From contig WHUZ01000085.1 in NCBI GenBank assembly GCA_015179045.1, positions 1-64,000 of the forward strand: 64,000 nt of DNA, given 5' to 3'. The notes below the pieces were generated by a model that was given only the letters and a program-made list of their open reading frames with translations, was not told the origin of the DNA and did no database searches. Below, piece after piece: positions 46,775 to 59,514 of this stretch. This DNA comes from Kalaharituber pfeilii. Taxonomy: Eukaryota; Ascomycota; Pezizomycetes; Pezizales; Pezizaceae. A program made the position numbers and the translations under genes. How positions within the stretch are numbered: position 1 is the stretch's first letter; every line of letters starts with the position of its first letter.

Positions 46775-49700
46775 CTAGAATGCACAAGAAAGGATGGGGC
46801 CCCGGGCGGTGTTTGCTCTTAGAGAGACAGGCTTCCCAACCGCTCCATGTTGTTCAAGCAGGCGAAAATTGAGTGAGTCGAGCCCGATTACATCCTGAAT
46901 GTTTACATTCTTGAGGTTGAGTCTGTTTTGGGGCACTGCCCATAGACAGGTGATTTCCAAGGAATGATTGTCTAGTGTGCGGCTTGCCTTGGGTTGTACT
47001 TGCCATACATGTACTATAGTACTGCCAGAGGCAAGCAGCTGGCCATCAGGAGAGAAGGCGACACTCCATACCGACCTGCTATGACCCTCAAAGGTATGCA
47101 CGGCTTCATGACGTAGCACTGACCACAGGCGTATAGTGCGATCCTCACTGCCAGAGGCAAGCAGCTGCCCGTCAGGAGAGAAGGCGACACTCCGTACCGA
47201 CTCGCTATGACCCTCAAAGGTATGCACGGCTTCATGACGTAGCACTGACCACAGGCGTATAGTGCGATCATGACTGCCAGAGGCAAGCAGCTGCCCGTCA
47301 GGAGAGAAGGCGACACTCCATACCGACCCGCTATGACCCTCAAAGGTATGCACGGCTTCATGACGTAGCACTGACCACAGGCGTATAGTGCGATCATGAC
47401 TGCCAGAGGCAAGCAGCTGGCCGTCAGGAGAGAAGGCGACACTCAGTACCGACCCGCTATGACCCTCAAAGGTATGCACGGCTTCATGACGTAGCACTGA
47501 CCACAGGCGTATAGTGCGATCATGACTGCCAGAGGCAAGCAGCTGGCCGTCAGAAGAGAAGGCGACACTCAGTACCGACCCGCTATGACCCTCAAAGGTA
47601 TGCACGGCTTCATGACGTAGCACTGACCACAGGCGTATAGTGCAATCATCACTGCCAGAGGCAAGCAGCTGGCCGTCAGGAGAGAAGGCGACACTCTGTA
47701 CCGACCCGCTATGACCCTCAAAGGTATGCACGGCTTCATGACGTAGCACTGACCACAGGCGTATAGTGCGATCATGACTGCCAGAGGCAAGCAGCTGCCC
47801 GTCAGGAGAGAAGGCGACACTCCATACCCAGTCGCTATGACCCTCAAAGGTATGCACGGCTTCATGACGTAGCACTGACCACAGGCGTATAGTGCGATCA
47901 TCACTGCCAGAGGCAAGCAGCTGCCCGTCAGGAGAGAAGGCGACACTCCATACCCAGTCGCTATGACCCTCAAAGGTATGCACGGCTTCATGACGTAGCA
48001 CTGACCACAGGCGTATAGTGCGATCAGCACTGCCAGAGGCAAGCAGCTGGCCGTCAGGAGAGAAGGCGACACTCCATACCGACCCTCTATGACCCTCAAA
48101 GGTATGCACGGCTTCATGAAGTAGCACTGACCACAGGCGTATAGTGCGATCATGACTGCCAGAGGCAAGCAGCTGGCCGTCAGGAGAGAAGGCGACACTC
48201 CGTACCGTCCCGCTATGACCCTCAAAGGTATGCACGGCTTCATGACGTAGCACTGACCACAGGCGTATAGTGCGATCACCACTGCCAGAGGCAAGCAGCT
48301 GGCCGTCAGGAGAGAAGGCGACACTCCATACCGACCCGCTATGACCCTCAAAGGTATGCACGGCTTCATGACGTAGCACTGACCACAGGCGTATAGTGCA
48401 ATCACCACTGCCAGAGGCAAGCAGCTGGCCGTCAGGAGAGAAGGCGACACTCCATACCGACTCGCTATGACCCTCAAAGGTATGCACGGCTTCATGACGT
48501 AGCACTGACCACAGGCGTATAGTGCGATCAGCACTGCCAGAGGCAAGCAGCTGGCCGTCAGGAGAGAAGGCGACACTCAGTACCGACCCGCTATGACCCT
48601 CAAAGGTATGCACGGCTTCATGACGTAGCACTGACCACAGGCGTATAGTGCAATCACCACTGCCAGAGGCAAGCAGCTGGCCGTCAGGAGAGAAGGCGAC
48701 ACTCTGTGACATTGCTGGTAGTTGCATAAAAGGTCTTTCCCCAAACGATACATTATTCATGCTAGCTTTACTTAGGTCTGCCTTTTCAAGCCAGGTTTGA
48801 TGCATACGAATCTGCTCTATACCATTAGCTAATTACATAAGTAATGAGTTTTTGTTGATTACGTATGTACGAACCTCACATAGGTCTGCATTTTGCAATT
48901 GAGCTCGCCCAAAGAAGCCATAACTTATATCTGCTCTAGGGATGCGTATGCCACGCAAATCATGACCTGCAAAGCTCCTTCCTGCTCTGACTAGAACTGT
49001 AATTGCATTTGCTGATGCTGTGGAAAAATCTGCATCAGTTTTGGATCGCTCAATCAAGGTCAAGAAATAGTCCTGCAATAGCCATGCTTTCTCGACAATG
49101 AAATCAAGAACACCAGGATCATCAACAAGATGAAACTCATTGATTAGTGCGTTAGCTTTACACCCTTTGAATGCCTCATCCTCCAAAATTACTTCGGCTA
49201 CCAAATAATCCCGTAGTGACTTGTGTAAAAATCGGTATAAATTGCCCTGTCGCATAAGCGGTGAACTGAGGCGTAAAATTTGTACTTTGATATCATCATT
49301 TGCTAAAAAGCGTTTCCAGGATGACTGATCTTGTGGTATAGCATTGGAGAAAATACTAGCAGGTGTATAGGTTGCTTCTAATACCTGACAGCGATAGAGC
49401 GTTAGTGCAAATTGTTGACAAAAGCATCGTGCTTGGAAATTAAAGTTGATGTCAGTTAACTGGGTATATGCATCACGCTGGGTTCCTGGTAGTTGAATAT
49501 TATCCAAACGCTCCTTTGCCTGGTTAATCCAATAATCAATGAACTGATGATATAAATCTCCGCGCATGAGTTTGTCTTTGCTGTGAGGTGGTTTCACGGT
49601 CATAGTCATTTTGAGTAGGAAAGGGTTGCTGACTAAGGCACAAACATCGGGCTTCAGTATATACTGTTCGAACTCCTCAACTGAGCGTCCAGGTCTAGCC

Positions 49701-51917
49701 TTCACATATTGCGAAATATACCTCCGGATGTTTGACTTCGAAAATGGCGCAAGGTAGTATTCTTGTAATAGTTTTGGCTGACCACGGGGGTAAAACTGAC
49801 TTTGATACCCAGGGGGCAAATATTCGGGTCGGCTGGTAATGACCACTTTAGCGTTCCATGTATCAAGCTCATTTTCGGTATGAAAGTTGCGATCTCGTCT
49901 TTCAATTTCATCATAACCATCCAAGATAAATACGAACTGCCGTTGATGCCGAACTAGGTCTATTTGGTCTTTATGAAAGCCTTGTTTAGTAAAGAAAGCA
50001 GCTATTAGATCTTGGTTGTGGGTTCCAGATGTATATACTCTAGAGAGTGATATAAATACTGGAACCACTGCAATTTCTTTATTGGAAGCTTTGTCAAAGA
50101 CAGACCATAGCTGCTGTGCAAGGTGATGGTTGAACGTTGATTTTCCAGATCCAGCAGCACCTTGAATCAAGCAAACCTTTTAATTCACTCATCTTAGCAA
50201 AAGCCGGCAAGGCTGCAAGCACCAAATGAAATAAGATAAAAGACTAATTAAAATAAAAGCAAACCTTTTGTGGCATGGCATCTGAAAGGAATTCTTGAAC
50301 AGCGTCCAGTAGATCAAAGCGATTGCTATCGTGTGGTTGTATCATTCCTTCTGCTGGAATATATAGGTCAAACTCAAACTCTAGCCTTTGTTTATCTAGA
50401 TAATTCTTCTTAAGCTGCTCAAAGTCTGAATCTAAAGTTTTCCAAACCGCTGTTTGACGTTGATTCAATACTAATTTATGTTAAAGAAGAGATCGGCGAA
50501 CAGGTGTGCATAAACATACCAAGTGTAGTTACCATATCCTTGATATCCCTGGTTGCCACAAGGTTTTCTTCCATGTTCATGAAGATATCTGCATTTATTT
50601 ATTACAATTAGCATCAATTGCATAACCATTTCTTATGACCGAAATTAATATAATCATGCACTTACTGTCTAGGGTAGACAAAAGTTTCAGTTCCCCTCTG
50701 ATATCATTCAGAAGACCCTCTATTCGTTTAAGATCATTGGAACTCTCTATTCTCATTAGATATATTTGCCTATCCATATGGGACTCACATAGCGTTCTTA
50801 CCCATAACCCGTTTCATTGTAGCCATATCTGCATACTCCTGAATAACCTTCTCCTTGCTAGCTATTTCATCGAGAAATGGTTGCATCGATGTTGAGAAAG
50901 GCATAAAGAAATTCCCAATCTTCGTTGCCCCTAAATTTGGTTCTCGTTAGTGAGGTCCAAACTGACCCAAACTGAGTTGAATCTACAGGATACCGAGCTA
51001 CCAAAATATTTTTGCACTTCGAGTGTAAACTTTGAAATCGCATCATAGAATTCGTCCAGAGCAGAACCCAACTTGCAGTTAAAAGCCTCAGTTAAGTCTG
51101 AATGCAATGTGTCCTCCAATGATGCAGTCCTATAAATGCGAGCATAGAATTCACAAGTGGCCATCCTATCAATAATAGTTCCCATTGCAAGTTCCAGGAT
51201 TTCCATTAATTCGACATGATTGAGTGCAACCTATTATATTAAGTGAAAGTTCCATGGGGGAGAATTCTATGACTGACCTGCAAAATAAATCTAACACCAG
51301 CCCATACAAGAGCGGTGGTTTCGGGGCTATGCTGTATTGCTATACTAACTATAGCTGCATACTTCTGCACCCCCTTAAGGATCCGGCCTATCCGCTCCAC
51401 TACAACAACAGTCTCACCATGCCTGTTGGTATATTTCCATTGCCTTTTTTCGATATCATCTTTAGCATTCTGTAATTTCTTAATTACATCTTCGACATTG
51501 GCATGTGTATCCTTATTTTCTAAATTCTGCGGAGGAGTTTGCAGTGGCCCTGATGCAATTGGTAAATGCGACGAACCGGATACTGGGGTGGAATCCACAT
51601 TTTGTATTTGTACGAATGGTAGTGGTGATGTGAAAGTAGTAACTGGGCTCGCTGATGTTTGTGCCTGCCCTGTTTGTGGGGTTGTGTGAGGGGGAGTATG
51701 TGAAGGCCTATTTGTTGATGGGGGTGCACTAGAGGCCCTCGTATGCCCCGCTATATTGCCAGTAGGAGATGTCGATCTGGATGAGCCTCTATGGAGTGAC
51801 GGAAGTTAGCCTGAGCAGAGGTAAATCGCCATTTTGTTTGAAAACTGACCCAATCCTAAGCCTTTCCCCCAATCTTCTAAGGAACCCTGTTTGGCTTTTG
51901 GGATTATTTTTACCCAT
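46775..51917 (-). CDS. NLR-type receptor: N-terminal helical domain, NACHT NTPase, WD40 repeats
   Basis: NACHT-WD40 STAND protein of the fungal allorecognition/innate-immunity class (het-e/het-d/HNWD relatives in Podospora). Exon 1 (51917-51850) encodes MGKNNPKSQTGFLRRLGERL; a GTCAGT intron with GCTAACTT branch joins a Ser/Thr/Pro-rich linker. Next comes a helical domain (VVVERIGRILKGVQKYAAIV, HSPETTALVWAGVRFILQVA) resembling the DUF7708-type N-terminus of fungal STAND proteins, several short exons (51220-50500), then the NACHT module: P-loop GAAGSGKST, Walker B FVFILDGYDE, sensor VVITSRPEY, and the WxH-type FLHKSLRDYLVAE. Pentapeptide-like repeats (ADISYGFFGRAQLQNADL, WLEKADLSKA) bridge an intron (about 48770-48870 region) to 13 full WD40 repeats plus a diverged last one. 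The stop is at 46775. Most introns have GT-AG ends; two in 50500-50950 are less certain. The repeats look intact, so the gene may be active. Confidence 0.88.
47000..48710 (-). repeat. 126-bp tandem array encoding WD40 repeats (13 full + 1 partial)
   Basis: Each 126-bp unit encodes 42 residues: VxSVAFSPDGQLLASGSxDx, TIRLWSVLRHEAVHTFEGHS, then two variable residues. Nearly all unit-to-unit differences fall at the residue after V (L, W, R or Q), the residue between GS and D (A, G, H, D or E), the next residue (R or C) and the pair after GHS (GS, ES, GT, DW, RS). Synonymous and framework variation is nearly absent, implying recent amplification or gene conversion. Because 126 is a multiple of 3, other frames stay open and produce long shadow ORFs. 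Confidence 0.95.
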
Positions 51918-52706
51918 TTGGAATGACTGGTATCAGTACGAGATACGACGATAATAATGGTGAGAGCTTGGATAAGGAGCCTTGTTTCGCGTTGAGTATA
52001 TCGGAAGCGATTGTTTGTTACCTTGCAATTATTCAAAACTCCGCATTTGATTTTCGTACTCCGCCATCATCTTTAACCAACCGTTAGCAAGCTGTAGCTG
52101 CGTACGTGACTATGCCAATCCTGTACCCCACCTATTGGCGACCCAACGAGAGCCTCATTTCGTTGTAGAGAATAGATTAGCATCAGACACACGTATCATT
52201 CGCCCTTGCAGTTCTGGAGTGCCCCGGGAGTACAGTACACATAACGAGGATTGTAAAGTCTTCAACATCCCACAAGAGTAAAACTCCAATACTTTATAAT
52301 TATGTTAAGCACTTATGTACCTTCAAGTTACATCATTGTCCAGGTGGCGCTTGATTGAGGTTGGACTGGACAAGGCAACGTGAAAGACGGTTGCAGCGAG
52401 ATTCATACAGTGACATAGGGATGCTTGAGCAAGTTAAAATGGAAGTATCCATTTACATAGCAACATGCAGGAGCCTTTCAAGCCTGGCCCTCTATAAATA
52501 CTCCATATGACCTGTGAGCTTTAGCTTCTAGACTCGATGCCAGCTCACATGTATAGCCAATTGACCGCCCCAACAGAAATATCTTTACATGTAAATGCAA
52601 CTAAATGCCTAATCCTAAACGCCATGTCCATGATAAGGAGGTTTGCTAGAATAAAGTGATTGGTGCAAATGTGACCAAGAGGGAAAACATATTGTACACT
52701 AAAAAC
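51918..52706. other. Probable NLR promoter region
   Basis: About 790 bp between the NLR start and the downstream end of the SKN7-like locus, both on the minus strand. A CTATAAATACTCC TATA-like string lies at 52491-52503 (plus). No repeats recognised. Confidence 0.4.
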
Positions 52707-55700
52707 TTATTCCACTTGATAGTCACCGTCAAAAGTCAAGAGAGATGGGTAGACAGGGCTACTCATGTCCTGCGATCTGTCTGCGGGCTCTGGAGCTGGA
52801 GCGAAAAAGCTTTGTGTGTTTGTACCTAGTGCAATTGCGAGATCCTCGTCCATAGGCCTATCGAATATAGGGATAAGGCTCCCGGACTGATCTAAAGCTT
52901 GATCCTCCTCTTCCATTGTATCCATTTGATACTGTGATATAGGAGAGTGCATAACAGGCATGATAAAGGGGTTTCGAGGACTTAGATTATGGGAGGAGAA
53001 GCGAAACGAAGCCTGTACTGGAGGACTTATGGAGCGCCTAGTTAAATAAATTAATGTAAGGACATTAATACGCCAGACTCGGAAAGAAAGAAGGCTAAAG
53101 ACACACATATTGATCGTATCGTTACGTTTCTGAGAAGGAATCGCTGACGGGAATCCAATCCCAGCCTGTGGAGCATTGATGTGCTCAATGGGTACTAGGC
53201 TTGCTTTAGCTGTTGCTAACATCATGCAATATAGCCTTGAATAGCCTTAAACGCAAAACCTCATCTTTATTTTTATTGCTCTCAACAACCTCTTCGAGGG
53301 TCATTGGAACCGGAGGTGGCGTTTCCATAATAAGGTTCATGGGGTACATACCAACGGTTGGGTATGTATCCATGTAATAAGGTACTCGAGTATTTAGAGA
53401 AGTACCATTCTCAACCGTAAGGTTCTGAGGCGCGTCATCCATTTGTACGTCGTTTGATGCTACTAGAGGGGCGTCACCTTCGATATTATCACTATGTTCC
53501 ATATCGACATCACCTGGAGTCCCCGCTGAATCTGATTCATCAAACTGTAGGTATTCATCGTTGATTACCAGTGGCATATAATCAGCGTAGAAGTGATTAT
53601 GAAATTGAGATGGCTTTTGCAATGCATTAATTGCCTCCTCTTGCGGGGTGCTCTGCTGTTCAACATCAACCATGGGTACATCAGCCAATTTTTCCTGTCT
53701 ACTCTCTATTGCCATCTCTGCGATACCTTCCTTGAAGAACCTGTGAAGGGTGTAGATCTTTATGGAGTACCTTTTTGCTCTCCTGCATCCTGGGTAGCTG
53801 TAGCAGGTGTTTTCTCATGCTTATTTTGTTTTGGTCTCAAATTCCGTGGTAAACTCCACTCCGGAATATCGGGCAACCCCTTTATCATTGAGTTATAGAT
53901 TTTCTTATATTCTAAGGGCTTTGCTAGGACGGCATTCATCCCTGATATTATTAGCGCATATTTCTCACCTTAGTTTGGGTTAGGAGATTATACCGTTTCT
54001 TTATACACACTTGCATCGTCAAGAGCAGTGTTGGAAAGCATGCAAATAATGGGGATTTCCTGATCTGACTCGCGGATCAGGCGGGTTGTAGACACTCCGT
54101 CGAGATATGGCATGATGGGGTCCATATATATCATAGAGTATCGATGGTGATTGATCTTTTCAATGGCAGTAATGCCATCACTCTAAAGCGCAATCAGTAC
54201 ATTTGGGACGAATTTTAGGAAAGAGTACGCACAGCCCAGTCAACCTCCTGTTTCATGGAGTTGAAGAAAAGAATTAAAAGCCTCCTACAAAGCGGATCGT
54301 CATCGATAAGGAGGATGGGGCGGGAGCAGCTCAAGCCTGTATAGCGGGATGGCAGTGGAGTTCGTTTCATAGTCCTGCCTGGGTTCACCTGAGTAGCAGC
54401 GCTTGAGCTCTCCTGATTTCCATTTTCTCCATGCAATTGACTTGTCTCCCAATTCGCTGCAGTGAGCTGCTCAATGTCAGGGAGAGAGGCTGGCTCGGGT
54501 CTCTGTGAATTGGGCTCAGAATTCTTAAGTGGCGGTAATTGAGCGTCTCCTAATTCAGTCTCAGATATTCCATCTTTCATTATTTGGACCCTTTCCTTGA
54601 GAGCCGAGATTCGTGCTGGCAGAGTGAGTCCTGGTTTTGGCCTGAGAGAAGGTAGTGCATCTCCCTCATCTATATTGTATCTCGTAACATCACAAACCTC
54701 AATGGGGCCTCTCTCGGTCGTAGCAGCGATAGTGCTACTAGGCCCTTTAACCTCGGGGATGAGAGTGAGGGGTTTGCTGGTTTGACTGGTGGCGGTGGTT
54801 TTGAGTCTCAGGAGCACCTTCATTTTGGGCTTTTGGATGCAATTCTGGAAGTTTTCGCCACAGCAAGGCCACCACCTCTAGCTATAGAATTTGATAGGAG
54901 GTATTCAAACATACTTTGTGACTCCTGGAGCTACGTGGCGTTGTATTATTATTGTTCTCAAACATTTCTCGAAAATAGGAATCACCAAAGCCTCCAGGGT
55001 CGAATGGGGAGAGAGTCCAATTTTTTGGATCCAAAATCTTATCCAATTCCGGTGCAATTGAGCCCAGTACTCCCAATTTTTCTTCTGCATTTACCTTCAA
55101 CAGTTTTGAGGTCTCAAAGATGGAAGGAGATCTATCAAGGAAAGGAGCATTCACTCTATGGTTCATAGAGTCCAATCCATACTCTTCAAAATCGTTCATC
55201 TTCTCATCCTCATCCCCGTCCTGATCATCTTAATCCTCATAATTCTGCTCATCCTCATCTTCGTCATAATCGTCTTCATCATCAATTTCATCCTCATCCT
55301 TATCCTCATCCTCATCCTCGTCCTCATCTTTATCTTCCTCAATCTCATATTGAGCTTCTTCAAGGTTACTGTCTTCTCGAACACCATAAATGCCATTGTC
55401 ACTGCCTTCAGATTGCCGATTATCCTTATATGTCTCGTTCCCTGCATTAGTTGCTATCAAGAATGAGTTCTGCACCTCTAGCTCAGTTTCTCTTTCTCCA
55501 ACTCTTTCTGTGATAACCTCATGATAAGGCTCTGGATCAGATCCTTATATTCCATTAACTTTCCGTGCATACTGCGAACTTGGCCAACAAGTGATTGACA
55601 GATTCTATCATTCCGTTCTAATTGCTCATCCATTCCTTGTTGAGAAGCTTTCAATATACGTGGAGCCCTTCAATCTGGGAGATTGCTTCTTGGATTATAG

Positions 55701-56363
55701 AAGCGTCGTCAGTTGCTTTTTGTGCGGCTTTCCTTGCAGCTGGTGTTTTTCTCTTTATATTTTCCAGCTGATCTTGGTTATGCATTTGAAGGTTTGGGTG
55801 TTTAAATTCCCATGCCTAATGACATATATACAAAGTCTTGCTAGCATTGGAAGTGCCGATTACCCATCCTGTTCCCCATATTGAGACCCCCCAGCTTCAT
55901 CAGTTTTACGAGTTTTATGGAAGTCAGTACCTAAGGCATATTAGTAACAATTTCCACATCAGCCTAGAAGTACGTACTTATTCAATTGCCTCGCAAAACT
56001 CGCAAAGTTACTGTGCTTGAAATATCGAGGGAGAACATTTTGAACATTTTTGGTAAATTCTGTATTCTGCAATCGTCATTATAGGGCCCCTTGGCAAATG
56101 CTGCCTGAGGCAACTCACATCAAGCACAATAAAATTTTCTCCAGTATCACTCCATCGGACGATGTGCCGATATATAGGGTCTTCCAACATTCTGTAACTA
56201 ACTTAGAATAATTGGAAATTCATGTTTTCTCCTGCGGCGTACCTGTAGAGCTTCTTCACCTACACTGTTGTCAGTGTTCTGCACCAGCGTGAAGCCACGC
56301 TGCAGCAAAGTGAGGCATAACAAAGTCACTGGAACCCCCACCAGAGCCTGACGGCTTCTCCAT
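52707..56363 (-). pseudogene. Disrupted SKN7-like HSF-domain/response-regulator transcription factor locus
   Basis: Skn7 (Prr1) proteins are phosphorelay outputs for oxidative and osmotic stress, with an HSF-type DNA-binding domain, coiled coil and receiver. Reading from Met at 56363: MEKPSGSGGGSSDF, spliced to VKKLYRMLEDPIYRHIVRWS, FIVLD spliced to NTEFTKNVQNVLPRYFKHSN and FASFARQLNK; then a DFHKTRKTDEAGG and WEFKHPNLQ segment, a coiled coil (MDEQLERNDRICQSLV; about 55640-55490), an acidic run (55460-55205), and a receiver (RPILLIDDDPLCRR, YSMIYMDPIMPYLDGVS, MNAVLAKPL; about 54330-53880). Lesions: an extra base at NK-Y-DFH (near 55929), phase mismatches before WEFKHP and before MNAVLAKP, frame changes near 55655 and 55500, and an in-frame TAA in the acidic run (55230-55232). 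The receiver's Thr/Ser is Leu (CMLSN). A longer C-terminal part (53715-52707) stays open after a 52-nt intron. Confidence 0.7.
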
Positions 56364-57325
56364 TGTTCGTGTTATGAGCAGTCCAGCTGTGTTCAAATAT
56401 GTAGATGAATTGTAGTCGTCGCACTTTCTCTCATAATAAGTTGGGGTTGAATAAGTTCCAAGCCTAGTAGGATTCCAGTTGGCTGGACCTAGAATTACGA
56501 GCACACTCAGAAACAATATTCGTAAATGTGCAGCACTATCTTGTAATGACAAATGGAACGATTGTCTTGCTAGTGGTGTTCATGTACATGAAGTTCGAGA
56601 TATCTTGGTGCTTCGCAGTTTCGATACGCTTTCTTCGAAAAGTTGCGGGAGTTGAGGTACAGAAATGAAATAATGAGAATCTCGTGGTCTGTTTTGTAAA
56701 GTCTCATACCAAGACCTAGATTGTTCGGGGGCACGAGACTAGTTCGAGGTTACTTTCAAGAAGTGGATTGTGGAAGCAAGGGTAATTTACTTACTCGGAT
56801 GTCAACCTTGGTGGAAGTTTCGGATAAATTCACAACTTTAAATTGAGCTCGGAATCGAGGGATCGGCATCTTTGACAGCAAACAACGTTCATGTTTTTGG
56901 TTGGTGGAGGTTACTTCTGCCGACATGGGTTGGACCGGGGAAAGATGTGGTGAGAGGCTGGGCCCTAGGCCCGACAGTCTCGTGCCCAGTCTATTGAAGA
57001 CTGGTTAGCAGCGGTATGAGTGGTGGGGCAAGTAAGTGGCGGTGGGTGGTGGGGCTGTAGGGCTGCTTGTGCTGTGAGCCTCTTGTTTCTGTGGAGATGA
57101 TCGAATGATCCAGGTGACGGGCCGCCTGCGGAGAGCCCTGCCGGACAGGTATCGGTAAGAGCTATGATATATGTTCCTCAAACCGTTAGCCCCTTGCACC
57201 CGATAAAAACAAATCACCTTTATTATCTTCCAAACAGCTCCAGCTTCGTTCTTATTAGAAATGACAAGGTTCACTCTCCAAAGAATCCTTGCAACCGCCT
57301 TCAATTTTCCGGGCTGGGTCCAAGA

Positions 57326-57405
57326 TACAATCCGACCTTGCTATAGTGAAAGCCTTGCGATAGGAGCCAAATTTGACGTGTTCATTATAGCAAGGTCGGA
57401 TTGTA
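57326..57405. mobile_element. 80-bp perfect-ended foldback (TACAATCCGACCTTGCTATA)
   Basis: Begins TACAATCCGACCTTGCTATA and ends with its inverted copy (TATAGCAAGGTCGGATTGTA), TA at each edge. The CTTGCTATA core is shared with the pogo-like MITE ends at 38088 and 57549, so it is probably a minimal derivative of a related family. Confidence 0.8.
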
Positions 57406-57548
57406 GTCACGGTTCTTCAATCCAATCATACATGGACCTTCATCAGCCTTCCACAAGTCTTTTGCCTTAGGCTCAGGATGCGCAAATAGATATAGCAAAA
57501 TGTGGCGGCTATCTTTTGTATGCATGCTAGTGAAATATCCTGCTGAGG

Positions 57549-57985
57549 TACAGTTTTCCCTTGCTATACCGGACCTCACTGTACCGGAAACCTTGCTATA
57601 CCGGATGCTCTCAAGTTGCTACATCCCGCTCCCATACAAAACCCTCTTGCTATACCGGACGCACTAAGAATACTGGACCCGGACAGGAATTGTCAGGCAC
57701 TTACCCCCCTGTCTCCATACAAATAATATTTGCTATACCGGATACACTAACACTGATACGTCCAATCTTGGCTACCCCACATTGCATTCACTTTGCAGGT
57801 GCTTACTAAACTTAAGATTACATAATCAAATTTAGGCTGTCGTTGTCGATCCACTTCCCAATTTCATTTTTTTGCTGCCCATCCCTATTCTATTCTGCCA
57901 AGCATTTTATTCTATAACGGAACCTTGCTATACCGGACGAAAAGGGCCGGATTTTACAGATCCGGTATAGCAAGGGAAAACTGTA
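57549..57985. mobile_element. Pogo/Fot1-like MITE, 437 bp (copy 3)
   Basis: Termini TACAGTTTTCCCTTGCTATA and the inverted TATAGCAAGGGAAAACTGTA, again with TA borders. Internal CTTGCTATACCGGA repeats, the segment CCCCCTGTCTCCATACAAAT and GCTATACCGGATACACTA are shared with copy 2 at 38088-38763. Non-autonomous. Confidence 0.85.
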
Positions 57986-58079
57986 CTTACCTTGGTACAT
58001 CATATGACAAACTCCGCGCCAAGAGCAGGGAATGACAAAAATGGACTTTGGGGAGGACCTCCTAAAATGGCAAAATGAG

Positions 58080-58090
58080 TAGTCTGGTTA
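58080..58090 (+). mobile_element. 11-bp TAGTCTGGTTA insertion with perfect 9-bp duplication
   Basis: CAAAATGAG at 58071-58079 and again at 58091-58099 flanks TAGTCTGGTTA with nothing else between. Smallest member of the group. Confidence 0.65.
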
Positions 58091-58549
58091 CAAAATGAGC
58101 ATTGTACTCGAAGGATATAGAGGAGCGCCGAAGCGCAAGAATCATGTAAATATATCACTAGCATCCCCCTAGCGTGCAATAAAACTACTTGATCTCTCCA
58201 CTCGATAGATCGTTACATTTACCACGTCCTGCACACGTAAAAGCGTGTGTCGTTACTCCCTGCATGTAGCCCTATACTTACTACCAGGCATAAGTTGAGG
58301 CCATTAAAGGCAACTGGTAGGACCGTGCGACGGCGGGGTGGGGGTGGGACGGGAGTAATGAGTTTATGATGTTCTTTTTGGAACGGAGCTCCCGTGTATG
58401 GGCACGGGAACATACTAGTACTAGTAGATGGTGTCGCCCACCTTATTACATTTTTGTTTCTAGGTCTCTACTCTACGTTTCACTTACGCTCAACGCTCAC
58501 CTTCCGTTACGGCTCGGTATCTAGGTTTATTTCGAATCAGCAAGTTTAT

Positions 58550-59514
58550 ATGAATCGGTCACACTTTCGGAATGTACACTTTTACAATGGTAGTAATCCG
58601 GATATTCTTTTAGGTGGACTCGTTCAAAATGGATCAGTTACGGAGGCAAACTTTCACCAAATGCTAGAAATTGTTCTGGTTACGGAGACACCAATACGGG
58701 TTCGACACAGAACTTCAGGTCACATTGTGTCGGTAAGCGGGAGCCAACTGGAACTTGGAAATTACGATATTTATTGCGATAGTGAGTACTTCCTCGGGGT
58801 AGATTGGGATAACTATCTAAATAACCGATAGGTGATATTGGAGTGAATGATGAGCCATGGATTCAAAGGATTATTTCATTAAATGTTTCTGGTCGCGAAG
58901 ATGGGTTTCGGCATAGAGTACGAGGTCGGGATGGCAAGTGTGTGATATCTGGTGTGGTCAACGAACTGGCACCTTATTTTTGGGCAGGTTTCGAGGCTGC
59001 TCATATTTTTCCCTTGGAAGCGGAGAATTTATGGACCGAGTGGGGTTTCAGCCGGTGGATAACGGACATGGACGATACGGTGGGAGTGTCAAAGATCAAC
59101 TCATGTCAGAATGGGCTTCTGCTTCGATCGGATATTCATCAGTTATTTGATCAGTATTTGGTCTCGGTCAATCCAGATGTACGTTTGTATTTTATACAGG
59201 TGTTCTCTATAAGCTGAACGTTGTATTAGGATCATTATAAGGTTGTGATGTTTACGAAAAATTTGTTTGGTGTTGATGGAAGGACGTTGGAGATGGTTTG
59301 TCGTGATCCGGCAGACCCTTATAGAGTGTCAGATGAGTTATTGCGGTGGCATTTTCGGCAGAGTGTACTTGCAAACATGAGAGGTGCTGGTGAGCCAGTT
59401 TTCGAGCATGATTTCCCTCCGGGGACGGATATGGTGAAGGACATTAGTGAAGGACCGTACGCAAAGGAGAGGTTTGAGTTGGAGTTGGCAGCGAGGTTAT
59501 ATGGAGTTGGTTAA
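58550..59514 (+). CDS. HNH-nuclease-domain protein (HNH_2 type)
   Basis: Fungal protein of a common but poorly characterised family with a C-terminal HNH endonuclease domain. Three exons: from Met 58550 (MNRSHFRNVHFYNGSNPDIL) to about 58771, then about 58833-59179, then about 59231-59514. The first intron joins codon A|GT to give SDIGVNDEPW; the second joins VNPD to HYKVV, both GT-AG. The HNH core is FRHRVRGRDGKCVISG, FEAAHIFPLE (the Ala-His of the nuclease), INSCQNGLLLRSDIHQLFDQ. The tail DELLRWHFRQSVLANMRGAG and FEHDFPPGTDM is the family's conserved ending. Length is about 280 residues. The frame is open upstream to 58394, but homology begins near 58550. A nuclease role is inferred from the fold; biological role is unknown. 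Confidence 0.85.

Larger units (their letters stand above)
56364..58549. other. MITE-bearing stretch between SKN7-like locus and HNH gene
   Basis: No gene supported. It contains an 80-bp foldback, a 437-bp pogo-like MITE and the 11-bp micro-insertion, all listed separately. A 44-codon minus-strand ORF (start near 56930, ending at a GTAAGT) could be an upstream exon or uORF of the SKN7-like locus but cannot be confirmed. Confidence 0.5.
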